Positions 1 through 6,891 are shown, numbered from the stretch's first letter. The stretch is 15,914 bases of DNA from Candidatus Omnitrophota bacterium (GCA_016928375.1 JAFGKX010000011.1:1-15914), one strand, 5' to 3'. Numbers and translations: made by a program. Notes: generated by a model not told the origin, from the sequence alone.

Positions 1-2
1 TG

Positions 3-416
3 CTGAAGGCGTTTGAGCAGATACAAAGCAGCGGTAAAATACAATTGTTTAAGTCTTATAAAAAAGAATACAAAAACGGCGAACAGAAAAGAGACTTTTT
101 GTATGTAAAAGACGCCGTGGACATGACATTGTTTTTTATGGATAATCCAAAAATAAATGGTATTTTTAACATCGGCTCTGCGAGTGCGCACACATGGAAC
201 GAACTTGCAAACAACATATTCAAAGCGCTCGGCAAACAACCAAACATCGAATATATAGATATGCCGGATAACATAAAAGAGAAGTACCAGTATTTTACCC
301 AGGCTGACATATCGAAATTGCGCAAAGCCGGGTATAAAAACCAGATAACCCCTCTCGGCGAATCTGTCCATGACTATGTGCAGAATTACCTGATTCCCCA
401 TTCCCATCTTTCGTAA
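3..416 (+). CDS. hldD: ADP-L-glycero-D-manno-heptose 6-epimerase, C-terminal part (5' end outside window)
   Basis: The reading frame is open from base 3 to a TAA at 414-416 and gives 137 residues, so the gene begins left of the window. The product matches the C-terminal third of the extended short-chain dehydrogenase/epimerase that converts ADP-D-glycero-D-manno-heptose to the L-glycero form, a cytoplasmic step of LPS inner-core synthesis. Recognisable family segments are RDFLYVKDAVD, GIFNIGSASAHTWNELA, the IEYIDMP segment and the YQYFTQADISKLRKAGY block, which is characteristic of HldD/RfaD rather than of generic sugar epimerases. The N-terminal NAD-binding GxxGxxG and the catalytic YxxxK are outside the window and cannot be checked. 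If correct, the host makes heptose-containing LPS and is therefore Gram-negative. A hairpin terminator follows about 30 bases after the stop. Confidence 0.88.
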   Translation: MKAFEQIQSSGKIQLFKSYKKEYKNGEQKRDFLYVKDAVDMTLFFMDNPKINGIFNIGSASAHTWNELANNIFKALGKQPNIEYIDMPDNIKEKYQYFTQADISKLRKAGYKNQITPLGESVHDYVQNYLIPHSHLS

Positions 417-445
417 ATCACCAATAAAATTTTATACTATTCCCA

Positions 446-497
446 GGTTTTGTGTGTTGCCTCCGCTTGCCGCTTCGGCTAACACACCAAACCTTTT
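446..497 (+). terminator. Rho-independent terminator after hldD
   Basis: The arms ggttttgtgtgtt (446-458) and aacacaccaaacc (481-493) pair at 12 of 13 positions. The interior adds gcc (459-461) with ggc (477-479), and a short tttt follows at 494-497. The stem is strong; the T run is short. It sits about 30 bases after the hldD stop and ahead of the Fic gene, so it would separate the two transcripts. Confidence 0.6.
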
Positions 498-529
498 AAG
501 CCCCATATATGTTTTACTTAACAAAACAA

Positions 530-595
530 TTGATTTATAGTAACATTTTCTATAACAAAAAATATATAACTCGTTATGTTGTATATAGAAAGGAA
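530..595 (+). promoter_or_regulatory. Possible promoter, dyad and ribosome binding site of the Fic gene
   Basis: The AT-rich leader carries TTGATT (530-535) and TATAAC (551-556), a -35/-10-like pair with a short 15 bp spacer, so the promoter call is weak. Downstream lies a small perfect dyad, ATAAC tc GTTAT (566-577), which could be an operator. AAAGGAA (589-595) is a good Shine-Dalgarno, 9 bases before the ATG at 605, and it fixes the start of the Fic gene. Confidence 0.35.
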
Positions 596-604
596 TAACA
601 TTAA

Positions 605-1789
605 ATGGAACAAAATTTCATCGAAAAATACCCATGGGTATCATTCGGGATAAACCTTAAAGGACTACCGTATAAAACGTGGATACAATTAGGTGAGTGT
701 TTATCTAAATGCGAACATATCGCTCAAATACCACTTAAGCCAAACACAGCAAAAGAAATGCACAAGGCATATTTAGCTAAAGGTGTTTGCGCAACCACAG
801 CGATAGAAGGGAATTCCCTTTCAGAAGAAGAGGTGCGCAAGATTATAGATAAGAAACTTACACTTTCGCCTTCTCGCAAATATCTTGAACAAGAAGTTAA
901 TAATATTCTTGAGTTATGCAACGAAATTAAAAATAAAGTATGCACTGGTCAAAAGTTAGTAATTAGCATTGATGAAATAAAGAGGTTCAATAAGAATATT
1001 TTAAAAAATGTCCCCTGTCCTGATCATGCTATACCAGGGGAATTTAGGACGGTTCAAGTAGGTGTAGGGGTATACAGGGCTGTTGATCACAACGATGTCC
1101 ACGATTTGATGGTGGAATTATGTGATTGGCTAAATAGCGATTATTTTAAAATGCCAAATGTTGACCCGGTCATTAGCGATATCATTAAAGCTATAGCTGC
1201 GCACCTGTACATTGAGTGGATACATCCTTTTGGTGACGGAAACGGGAGGTTAGGACGACTGTTAGAGTTTGCGATTCTAATCTGTTCCGGCATACCTTCA
1301 CCCGCCGCACATTTAATAAGCAACCATTATAACGCAACAAGAAATGAATATTATATACAATTAGATGCGGCGAGTAAAAAAAGAGACATTTGTGATTTTA
1401 TTTCATATGCTGTACAAGGTTTTAGGGACGGCCTAATGGAACAATTAAGATATATTTTTACGCAGGTTCTTGAAACCTCATGGGAAAGCTTTGTTTATGA
1501 AATTTTTAAAGAGCATAAACTATCAGAAAAACCTACAAAGCGCATAAGAACGCTTATACTTGAATTATCCCACCAGTCAGAACCAGTGCCTCGCGACAAG
1601 TTAATTATGTTAAGTCCAAAAACTATCGAATTATATAAAAGCGGTTCTAATATGATGTTGTCAAGAGATATCAATATATTAACTGAACTGGACTTGATTG
1701 AGAAAACAGAGAAGGGTTATAAGGCTAAAGCAATAGAAAAAATGTTGGGGTTTCTCCCTGCGAGAGCAAGGAGCAGTAACAAGAAATAG
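605..1789 (+). CDS. Fic-domain protein (class II, self-inhibited, likely AMP-transferase) with C-terminal winged-helix-like region
   Basis: This 394-residue protein has the full Fic signature HPFGDGNGRLGR at residues 207-218, including the catalytic His and the phosphate-binding GNGR. Fic proteins usually transfer AMP (sometimes another nucleotide part) from NTP to a Ser/Thr/Tyr of a target. An inhibitory motif of the [ST]xxxE[GN] type, TTAIEG, lies at residues 64-69, N-terminal to the Fic core; this is the class II arrangement, in which the Glu blocks the ATP site in cis and no antitoxin gene is needed. GEFRTVQVGVG near residue 145 is the usual segment leading to the target-docking flap. Residues about 305-378 look like a winged helix, as in many Fic proteins of this architecture, so DNA binding or autoregulation is possible. 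The gene is visibly AT-richer than its neighbours and has its own leader, which suggests horizontal acquisition. The target is unknown. Confidence 0.9.
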   Translation: MEQNFIEKYPWVSFGINLKGLPYKTWIQLGECLSKCEHIAQIPLKPNTAKEMHKAYLAKGVCATTAIEGNSLSEEEVRKIIDKKLTLSPSRKYLEQEVNNILELCNEIKNKVCTGQKLVISIDEIKRFNKNILKNVPCPDHAIPGEFRTVQVGVGVYRAVDHNDVHDLMVELCDWLNSDYFKMPNVDPVISDIIKAIAAHLYIEWIHPFGDGNGRLGRLLEFAILICSGIPSPAAHLISNHYNATRNEYYIQLDAASKKRDICDFISYAVQGFRDGLMEQLRYIFTQVLETSWESFVYEIFKEHKLSEKPTKRIRTLILELSHQSEPVPRDKLIMLSPKTIELYKSGSNMMLSRDINILTELDLIEKTEKGYKAKAIEKMLGFLPARARSSNKK

Positions 1790-1837
1790 CCCATATGGTC
1801 TTGTGCCAAGGGGTAGCATCATTTATTAGGCGGGTGA

Positions 1838-1949
1838 CTTTAAACGGGGTGCCCCGCCGCCCGCATCCGCCGTAGGCGGAGAGGACGGTGGGGCTGTTCA
1901 AAGGCAGGACCCGCAAGCGAACGAATAAGACCCCGAGGCGAGTTTAAAG
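1838..1949. repeat. Palindromic repeat element with CTTTAAAC/GTTTAAAG ends
   Basis: A 112 bp block is bounded by the perfect 8 bp inverted repeat CTTTAAAC (1838-1845) and GTTTAAAG (1942-1949). Inside are nested stems: GCCCCGCCG (1851-1859) with CGGTGGGGC (1886-1894), one G-U pair, and TCCGCC gta GGCGGA (1866-1880). It is GC-rich, has no ORF of note, and lies just upstream of the 6S RNA promoter. The inner TCCGCC-NNN-GGCGGA hairpin recurs at 11378-11392, so it belongs to a dispersed small-repeat population. I read it as a MITE/REP-like element; no transposase is present. Confidence 0.55.
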
Positions 1950-1970
1950 CTATTGCAAAACTTATTCCCC

Positions 1971-1999
1971 TTGCCTTAAGGTAATTTTAGCGTTATAAT
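1971..1999 (+). promoter_or_regulatory. Sigma70-type promoter of the 6S RNA
   Basis: TTGCCT (1971-1976) and a perfect TATAAT (1994-1999) are separated by exactly 17 bp. The expected start, 6-8 bases after the -10, falls at about 2006, right at the base of the closing stem of the predicted RNA. This is the best promoter visible in the window. It may also drive rarA by readthrough. Confidence 0.8.
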
Positions 2000-2005
2000 T
2001 CATTA

Positions 2006-2186
2006 TGTCCCTGCTGTGTGCGTGCGGATTGTATGACAAGAACCAACATTAAGACACAGGGAGCTTGAGCCCGGATGCGGAGCGGCATGCTCTTTTAACA
2101 AAGAGAAACCCGAAACATTCGATAGAGCGCCCACCTAAAAAATGGGTTCTGTGTTGTTAAACAATCTCACGGCATTCGCGGGGATT
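2006..2186 (+). ncRNA. ssrS: 6S RNA (regulator of RNA polymerase holoenzyme)
   Basis: About 180 nt with the 6S plan: closing stem, large central bubble, apical stem-loop. In 6S RNA this fold mimics an open promoter and sequesters the housekeeping sigma holoenzyme. Closing stem: TCCCTGC (2008-2014) with GCGGGGA (2178-2184), then TGCGTG (2019-2024) with CACGGCA (2168-2174, one bulge). Apical part: CGGATG (2072-2077) with CATTCG (2116-2121), capped by CTCTTT-TAAC-AAAGAG (2090-2105). GCATGCTC just before the cap and GAGAA just after it match the same place in E. coli 6S RNA. CCCACC..TGGG (2130-2145) gives the small hairpin typical of the 3' bubble strand. Length, the promoter placed exactly upstream, and the downstream rarA and 5-formyl-THF cyclo-ligase genes (the latter next to ssrS in E. 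coli) all agree. The assignment rests on recall and hand-folding; no covariance search was run. Confidence 0.85.
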
Positions 2187-2223
2187 ATTAATTTGCCCCA
2201 ACGTTACACCGAAGCAAATTAAT
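2187..2223 (+). other. Stem-loop in the rarA leader, just after 6S RNA
   Basis: ATTAATTTGC (2187-2196) pairs perfectly with GCAAATTAAT (2214-2223) around a 17-base loop, and GGG (2181-2183) can extend it to CCC (2224-2226). The extension overlaps the 3' arm of the 6S closing stem, so the two folds compete. It ends immediately before GAGGAG, the rarA ribosome binding site. There is no T run, so a classic terminator is unlikely; a role in processing or translation control is speculation. Confidence 0.45.
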
Positions 2224-2225
2224 CC

Positions 2226-2243
2226 CGAGGAGCGAAGCGACGA
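2226..2243 (+). repeat. Dispersed-repeat fragment that carries the rarA ribosome binding site
   Basis: The 18 bases cgaggagcgaagcgacga are identical to 8118-8135 in the repeat between xseA and xseB. Here they run directly into the rarA start: GAGGAG (2227-2232) is 10 bases before the ATG at 2243. The preceding bases (gaagcaaattaatccc, 2211-2226) resemble the gaagcaatccc part of the same element, in a different order. Confidence 0.7.
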
Positions 2244-3580
2244 TGGATTTAACTATGGATTTATTCACCGAAAAACCCACAGATACCGCAAAAAACCGCC
2301 CCCTGGCAATAAGGATGCGCCCGCGTACCTTAAACGAATTTTTTGGGCAGGAGCATATTGTCGGGAAAAATAAACTTCTCTCGCGTGCGATGGAGGCGGA
2401 TAAAATAACCTCGCTTATTTTATACGGCCCGCCCGGGGTAGGTAAGAACTGTCTGGCATTTATAGTAAGCAATATTACAAAAAGCCATTTTGAAGAAGTA
2501 AACGCGGTAATGTCGAATGTGCAGGAGCTGCGCACTATTATCGAAAGCGCCCGAAACAGGATTAATACATCCGGCCAAAAAACAATCGTTTTTATCGACG
2601 AGATTCACCGCTTCAACAAAGCGCAGCAGGATATTCTCATGCCTTATGTGGAAAAAGGCGAAGTTACATTGATAGGTGCGACAACACATAATCCATTTTT
2701 TTCTATAGTAGCGCCGCTTTTATCCCGCTCTCTGGTGTTTGAATTAAAGCCGCTTCCCAAAGAAGCCCTGGAAAATATTTTATTAAAAGCGCTTCAGGAT
2801 AAGGAGAACGGGCTGGGTAATTATAAAATAAAAATAGATAAAGACGCGCTGGCGTTTCTGGCAAAAATATCCGACGGAGATGCAAGGCGCGCGTTAAACG
2901 CGCTGGAACTGGGCGCATTGACTACAAAACCGCAAAAAGACAGCTTCGTACATTATACACTTACAGTCGCGGAAGAATCCATTCAAAAAAAAGCCGTAGT
3001 TTATGATAAAGACGAAGATGGCCATTATGATACTATATCGGCATTTATAAAAGCAATGCGCGGCTCAGACCCGGACGCGGCGTTATATTGGCTTGCGAAA
3101 ATGCTTTATGCGGGAGAAGACCCGAGATTTATCGCCCGGCGTATTGTTATTTGCGCTGCCGAAGATGTGGGGAACGCGGACCCGCAGGCAACTATTCTGG
3201 CAAGCGCTGCTTTGCAGATTTCGGAATTTGTAGGTATGCCTGAAGCGCGCATACCCCTGGCGCAGGCAACGGTTTACATTGCGTGCGCCCCTAAATCCAA
3301 TGCTGCGTACATGGGCATAGAAAACGCTATGGCTGATGTAGAAAAAAATAGGACCATGGAAGTTCCCGTGCATCTAAAAGACGCAAATTACCCGGGGGCA
3401 GAGAGGCTCGGCCATGGCGAAGGGTATAAATACGCCCATTCCTATGAAGGGCATTACGTAGAACAGGATTATTTGTCCAAAAAACAGAAATATTACGAGC
3501 CTACGGACATAGGATACGAAAAAAAGATAAAAGAATATTTGGGAAACCTTAAAAAGGATATGAAAGGCGGTAAATTATGA
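2243..3580 (+). CDS. rarA: Replication-associated recombination protein A (RarA/MgsA family AAA+ ATPase)
   Basis: The 445-residue product is close to the family's usual length and collinear with RarA/MgsA/WHIP, a tetrameric clamp-loader-like ATPase acting at stalled replication forks. Visible elements: Walker A GPPGVGKN (62-69), Walker B FIDE (117-120) followed by the RarA-typical IHRFNKAQQD, a sensor 1 region ATTHNP (146-151), the arginine-finger SRS (161-163), GDARRALNALE, and the C-terminal segments RGSDPDAALYWLAKML and EDPRFIARRIV. Two departures are seen: Asn69 replaces the Thr/Ser that normally follows the P-loop Lys and coordinates magnesium, and His149 stands where Glu is usual (TTENP). 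The rest is well conserved, so this is not a decayed pseudogene, but ATPase activity may be weakened. The start at 2243 is chosen over the ATG at 2255 because GAGGAG is 10 bases upstream. The stop overlaps the next gene by ATGA. Confidence 0.93.
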   Translation: MDLTMDLFTEKPTDTAKNRPLAIRMRPRTLNEFFGQEHIVGKNKLLSRAMEADKITSLILYGPPGVGKNCLAFIVSNITKSHFEEVNAVMSNVQELRTIIESARNRINTSGQKTIVFIDEIHRFNKAQQDILMPYVEKGEVTLIGATTHNPFFSIVAPLLSRSLVFELKPLPKEALENILLKALQDKENGLGNYKIKIDKDALAFLAKISDGDARRALNALELGALTTKPQKDSFVHYTLTVAEESIQKKAVVYDKDEDGHYDTISAFIKAMRGSDPDAALYWLAKMLYAGEDPRFIARRIVICAAEDVGNADPQATILASAALQISEFVGMPEARIPLAQATVYIACAPKSNAAYMGIENAMADVEKNRTMEVPVHLKDANYPGAERLGHGEGYKYAHSYEGHYVEQDYLSKKQKYYEPTDIGYEKKIKEYLGNLKKDMKGGKL

Positions 3581-3810
3581 ATAAGAAAATGTTAGTATAT
3601 ATATTAGTAATAGGCGCTATAGCTATTGGTTTATTGTTAAGCGCAAATCAGCTAAAAGCGCAGGAAGAAAAAACAATGAACGAGGCTGCTGTGTCAGCGC
3701 AGCTTCAGCAGGTTATACAGAACCAGCAGGTTATCTTAAGTAAACTTAATGACATACAAAAAGAGCTGGAAATTGTTAAAATAAGGACAACCGCCAAGAG
3801 AGTACCATAA
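3577..3810 (+). CDS. Small membrane-anchored or secreted coiled-coil protein, function unknown
   Basis: A 77-residue protein that I do not recognise. It has a basic N-terminus (MNKKM), one hydrophobic segment at about residues 6-24, then a Gln/Glu/Lys-rich stretch (about 38-70) with heptad-like spacing of Leu, Ile and Val that should form a short coiled coil. LKA before QEE (about residues 26-28) could be a signal-peptidase site, so the mature part may be periplasmic or remain anchored. The ATG overlaps the rarA TGA by 4 bp, indicating translational coupling. The coupling and clean coding start make a real gene likely; a link to RarA function is not implied. Confidence 0.65.
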   Translation: MNKKMLVYILVIGAIAIGLLLSANQLKAQEEKTMNEAAVSAQLQQVIQNQQVILSKLNDIQKELEIVKIRTTAKRVP

Positions 3811-3835
3811 ATTTCCTTGACCAAAAATACCCAAT

Positions 3836-4411
3836 ATGATAAAATTTAACGAAATAACAGCCAAAAAGGCACAAATAAGAAAGGAGATACTAGGGAAATT
3901 ATATTCCCAAAGTTCTTCAGATAAAGCGCAAAAAAGCGCTGCTATCAAAAAAAAGTTATTAAAAGACAGTTGCTTTGAAAAAGCTAAATCCGTAATGTTT
4001 TATGTTTCGAAAGAATACGAAGTTGATACGGATGATATGATAAGACAAGCGTGGAGATTAAGAAAAAGGATAATAGTGCCAGTGACGGACGTTGGAAAAA
4101 AGACTATAATTGCTTCTGAGCTTAAAGACCCGGATACGGAACTTGAAATTGGGCCGTTTGGGGTAAGACAGCCGAAAAGAAAATATATAAGGCCTGTGCC
4201 TGTTAATGATATAGACTTGGTAATAACACCTGGGGTAGCCTTCAACAAAACAGGTAATCGTATCGGCCACGGCGCAGGTTATTACGATAGTTTTTTAAAA
4301 ATCTTGCCAAAAGATACTTTTACTATCGGCTTGGCATACGGCTGCCAGATAGTAGAAGAAATTCCAACTCTTTCCTGGGACATTCCCGTCAAAAAGGTAA
4401 TCTCCGCATAA
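3836..4411 (+). CDS. 5-formyltetrahydrofolate cyclo-ligase (5,10-methenyl-THF synthetase)
   Basis: This 191-residue cytoplasmic enzyme of folate one-carbon metabolism uses ATP to convert 5-formyl-THF to 5,10-methenyl-THF. The N-terminal KAQIRKEIL matches the family opening, FYVSKEYEVDT is the substrate-side strand, and DIDLVITPGVAFNKTGNRIGHGAGYYDSFL (residues about 125-154) holds the phosphate-binding G-R-x-G-x-G-x-G-Y-Y-D signature. Length is normal. The start at 3836 is kept because the conserved N-terminus begins a few residues later and no other in-frame start is near; no good Shine-Dalgarno is visible before it. In E. coli the homologue (ygfA/fau) lies directly downstream of the 6S RNA gene; here the same RNA, rarA and this gene form one neighbourhood. 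Confidence 0.92.
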   Translation: MIKFNEITAKKAQIRKEILGKLYSQSSSDKAQKSAAIKKKLLKDSCFEKAKSVMFYVSKEYEVDTDDMIRQAWRLRKRIIVPVTDVGKKTIIASELKDPDTELEIGPFGVRQPKRKYIRPVPVNDIDLVITPGVAFNKTGNRIGHGAGYYDSFLKILPKDTFTIGLAYGCQIVEEIPTLSWDIPVKKVISA

Positions 4412-4432
4412 ACGTAGTCAGTAGTCCATAAT

Positions 4433-4486
4433 CTATGGCCGATAGCCTGGTTTTTCAACTATTGGCTATCAACCATAGGCTATTTT
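4433..4486 (+). terminator. Inverted repeat between the cyclo-ligase gene and rny, possible terminator
   Basis: CTATGGCCGATAGCC (4433-4447) pairs with GGCTATCAACCATAG (4464-4478) except for two central positions, around a 16-base loop. A weak T-rich run (tatttt, 4481-4486) follows, and the rny ribosome binding site begins at 4490. It could terminate the rarA transcript and separate it from the rny operon, or be a small dispersed palindrome; the T run is poor. Confidence 0.4.
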
Positions 4487-4502
4487 AACGGAGGTGTCAA
4501 TT

Positions 4503-6077
4503 ATGTTCAACAATATGAATCCCGCAGTGTTTATTGCAGCATTTTCCGCAGCCGGGATAGTTGTGTTTTTGCTGGGCTATTTTACAAGTAAATACACAGG
4601 CAAGAGAAAACTTATATCGGCAAGAGAAAAAGCAAAGGCGCTTTTGGAGCAATCCAAAAAAGACGCGGAAAATATACGCAAGGAAATCGAGATAGAGACA
4701 AGAGACGCAAAGCTTAAGATGAGGTCTGAATTCGAGGCAGAGACAAAAGACCGCAGGCAGGAGGCAGCAGCCCTGGAAAAAAGGCTGACGCAAAAAGAAG
4801 AAAACCTGGACAGAAAAGTGGACCTCCTGGAGGAAAAAGAAAAGAAAATAACGGATAAGGAACAACTTATCACGAACAAAGAAAAGCAGCTAAAGCAATC
4901 CGAGTTTAATTTAAACCAGCTTATAGACGAGGAAAAACAGAGGCTTCAGCGTATAACCAGGATGTCTCCCGAAGAGGCCAAGAGAGAACTTTTGTTGCGC
5001 CTGGAAAATGAAGTAAGGCAGGAATCCGGCGTTGTGATAAAGCGCATAGAAGATGAGACCAAGGAAGCAGCGGATAAAAAAGCCAGGAACATAATAAGTC
5101 TGGCAATGCAAAGATGCGCCGCGGATCACACAGTTGAATCTTCAATAAGCGTAGTTAGCCTGCCGAACGATGAAATGAAAGGGCGCATAATAGGCCGTGA
5201 AGGAAGAAACATACGCGCGCTTGAAATAGCAACCGGAGTCGAAATTATAGTAGATGATACTCCCGAAGCTGTTACCCTGTCGTGTTTTGACGCAGTAAGA
5301 AGGGAGATCGCGAGAATTTCCTTGGAGAGGCTGATAGAAGACGGGCGTATACATCCCGGGAGAATAGAAGAGATAGTGGATAAAGTAAAAAAGGAAATGG
5401 ACGCCTCCATAAAGGAAGAAGGAGAAAAAGCGGCATTTGAGGTAAACATACACGGCCTTCATCCGGAAATAATAAAACTTTTGGGCCGCTTAAAATACAG
5501 AACAAGCTATGGGCAAAACGTATTACAGCATTCAAAAGAAGCAGCCTATCTTATGGGCGTTATGGCGGGCGAGCTCGGCGTAGATTTTAACCTTTCCAAA
5601 AGAATAGGGCTTCTGCATGATATAGGTAAGGCAGTTACCCATGAAGTAGAAGGCCCGCACGCGAAAATAGGCGCGGATCTTGCAAGAAAATACAGAGAAA
5701 ATGAAACAGTTATACACGCTATAGAAGCGCACCATCAGGATATCGAGGCGCGCTCAGTACTCGCGGTTTTAGCGCAGGTAGCGGATACAATATCCGCAAC
5801 CAGGCCCGGCGCCCGCAGGGAAACACTCGAGACTTATGTAAAGCGCCTGGAGAAACTTGAGGAAATAGCGACTTCGTTTAAAGGCGTCGCGAATTCATTT
5901 GCCATACAGGGCGGCAGAGAGATAAGAGTAATTGTGCAGCCGGACAAAATAAATGAACTTGAGTCGATTACGCTCGCAAGGGATATAACGAAAAAAATAG
6001 AAGAGAGCCTGGAATATCCCGGGCAGGTTAAAGTAACGGTCGTGCGGGAAACACGGGCAGTAGAGTTCGCAAAATAA
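4503..6077 (+). CDS. rny: Ribonuclease Y
   Basis: This 524-residue membrane-bound endoribonuclease initiates mRNA decay and may organise a degradosome. Order of domains: a single N-terminal transmembrane helix (about residues 8-27), a long charged coiled coil (about 40-155), a KH RNA-binding domain with GREG (231-234) in GRIIGREGRNIR, and an HD domain with metal-binding HDIGK (His372-Asp373) followed by EGPHAKIGADLA and HHQDIEARSVLA. The C-terminus ends with the family tail GQVKVTVVRETRAVEFAK. Length matches the family. A GTG at 4494 is in frame, but it overlaps GGAGG (4490-4494), which is spaced 8 bases from the ATG at 4503, so the ATG is the start. rny next to a ymdB homologue is a common pairing in bacteria. 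It is the first gene of the long packed series that runs to the window edge. Confidence 0.96.
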   Translation: MFNNMNPAVFIAAFSAAGIVVFLLGYFTSKYTGKRKLISAREKAKALLEQSKKDAENIRKEIEIETRDAKLKMRSEFEAETKDRRQEAAALEKRLTQKEENLDRKVDLLEEKEKKITDKEQLITNKEKQLKQSEFNLNQLIDEEKQRLQRITRMSPEEAKRELLLRLENEVRQESGVVIKRIEDETKEAADKKARNIISLAMQRCAADHTVESSISVVSLPNDEMKGRIIGREGRNIRALEIATGVEIIVDDTPEAVTLSCFDAVRREIARISLERLIEDGRIHPGRIEEIVDKVKKEMDASIKEEGEKAAFEVNIHGLHPEIIKLLGRLKYRTSYGQNVLQHSKEAAYLMGVMAGELGVDFNLSKRIGLLHDIGKAVTHEVEGPHAKIGADLARKYRENETVIHAIEAHHQDIEARSVLAVLAQVADTISATRPGARRETLETYVKRLEKLEEIATSFKGVANSFAIQGGREIRVIVQPDKINELESITLARDITKKIEESLEYPGQVKVTVVRETRAVEFAK

Positions 6078-6108
6078 GCTACAGGCCATTGTTAAACTTG
6101 GAGTATTC

Positions 6109-6891
6109 ATGAACGTATTATTAATAGGCGATATTACCGGTTCGCCGGGCAGGGAAATTGTAAGGCGGCTTCTACCCAGGATAAAGAAAACAGAAAGCAT
6201 AGATTTTGTTATTGCCAATGCCGAAAACGTCGCCGGTGGAAGCGGTATTACGCCGGGTACAGCCGACGAGTTATTCGATTCAGGGGTTGATGTTTTGACA
6301 TCCGGAGACCATATCTGGAAGCAAAAAGAGGTCCTTGATATCATAGAAACAGAAACAAGAATACTGCGTCCGGCAAATTATCCCAAAAGCGCTCCGGGCG
6401 CCGGCTGCGGTGTATTTACTGCCGCAAACGCAGTTTCTGTCGGAGTGATAAATTTACTGGGCAGGGTATTTATGCAGCCTGTGGACTGCCCTTTTCGCGC
6501 CGCAACCGAGTGTGTAGAAAAAATAAAAGAAAAAACAAAAATTATTTTTGTGGATATGCATGCCGAGGCAACAAGCGAAAAAGTAGCGCTTGGCTGGTAT
6601 CTAGACGGCAAGGTGTCCTGCGTATTCGGCACTCACACGCATGTGCAGACCGCCGATGAAAAAATTCTGCCCAGGCAAAGCGCCTATATAACGGATTTAG
6701 GCATGACAGGCCCGTTTGATTCCGTAATAGGGAGAAAAAAAGAACAAGTCCTGGAAAGATTTCTTACGCAGATGCCCGTCAGGTTTCAGGTGGCGGAAGG
6801 CGATGTCCGGTTAAACGGCGCCATAGTTTCTGTTGATGATAAAACAGGCACGGCCACATCCATAAGAAGGGTCCAAATTGCAAGGAGTTAA
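6109..6891 (+). CDS. YmdB-type metallophosphoesterase (TIGR00282 family)
   Basis: The 260-residue product is collinear with B. subtilis YmdB and Deinococcus DR1281, dinuclear-metal enzymes; YmdB hydrolyses cyclic nucleotides in vitro and affects RNA levels and biofilm development. Metal and catalytic positions visible are Asp8, Glu38-Asn39, His67, His150, His175 and His177. The usual GNH is GDH here (Asp66), so one metal ligand is changed from Asn to Asp, which could still bind metal. LRPANYP and FGTHTHVQTADE are family landmarks. The start ATG has TTGGAG shortly upstream and lies 31 bases after rny, reproducing the known rny-ymdB linkage. The 3' end overlaps xseA by 14 bp. Confidence 0.92.
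   Translation: MNVLLIGDITGSPGREIVRRLLPRIKKTESIDFVIANAENVAGGSGITPGTADELFDSGVDVLTSGDHIWKQKEVLDIIETETRILRPANYPKSAPGAGCGVFTAANAVSVGVINLLGRVFMQPVDCPFRAATECVEKIKEKTKIIFVDMHAEATSEKVALGWYLDGKVSCVFGTHTHVQTADEKILPRQSAYITDLGMTGPFDSVIGRKKEQVLERFLTQMPVRFQVAEGDVRLNGAIVSVDDKTGTATSIRRVQIARS

Noticed and set aside
2181..2226. Intrinsic terminator of the 6S RNA
   Set aside because: A stem exists but no T run follows; the next bases are the rarA ribosome binding site.
3817..3840. TTGACC ... TATGAT promoter before the cyclo-ligase gene
   Set aside because: The spacer is only 12 bp and the -10 would lie on the start codon.
4494..4502. GTG start for rny
   Set aside because: The GTG overlaps the GGAGG ribosome binding site that is correctly spaced for the ATG at 4503.
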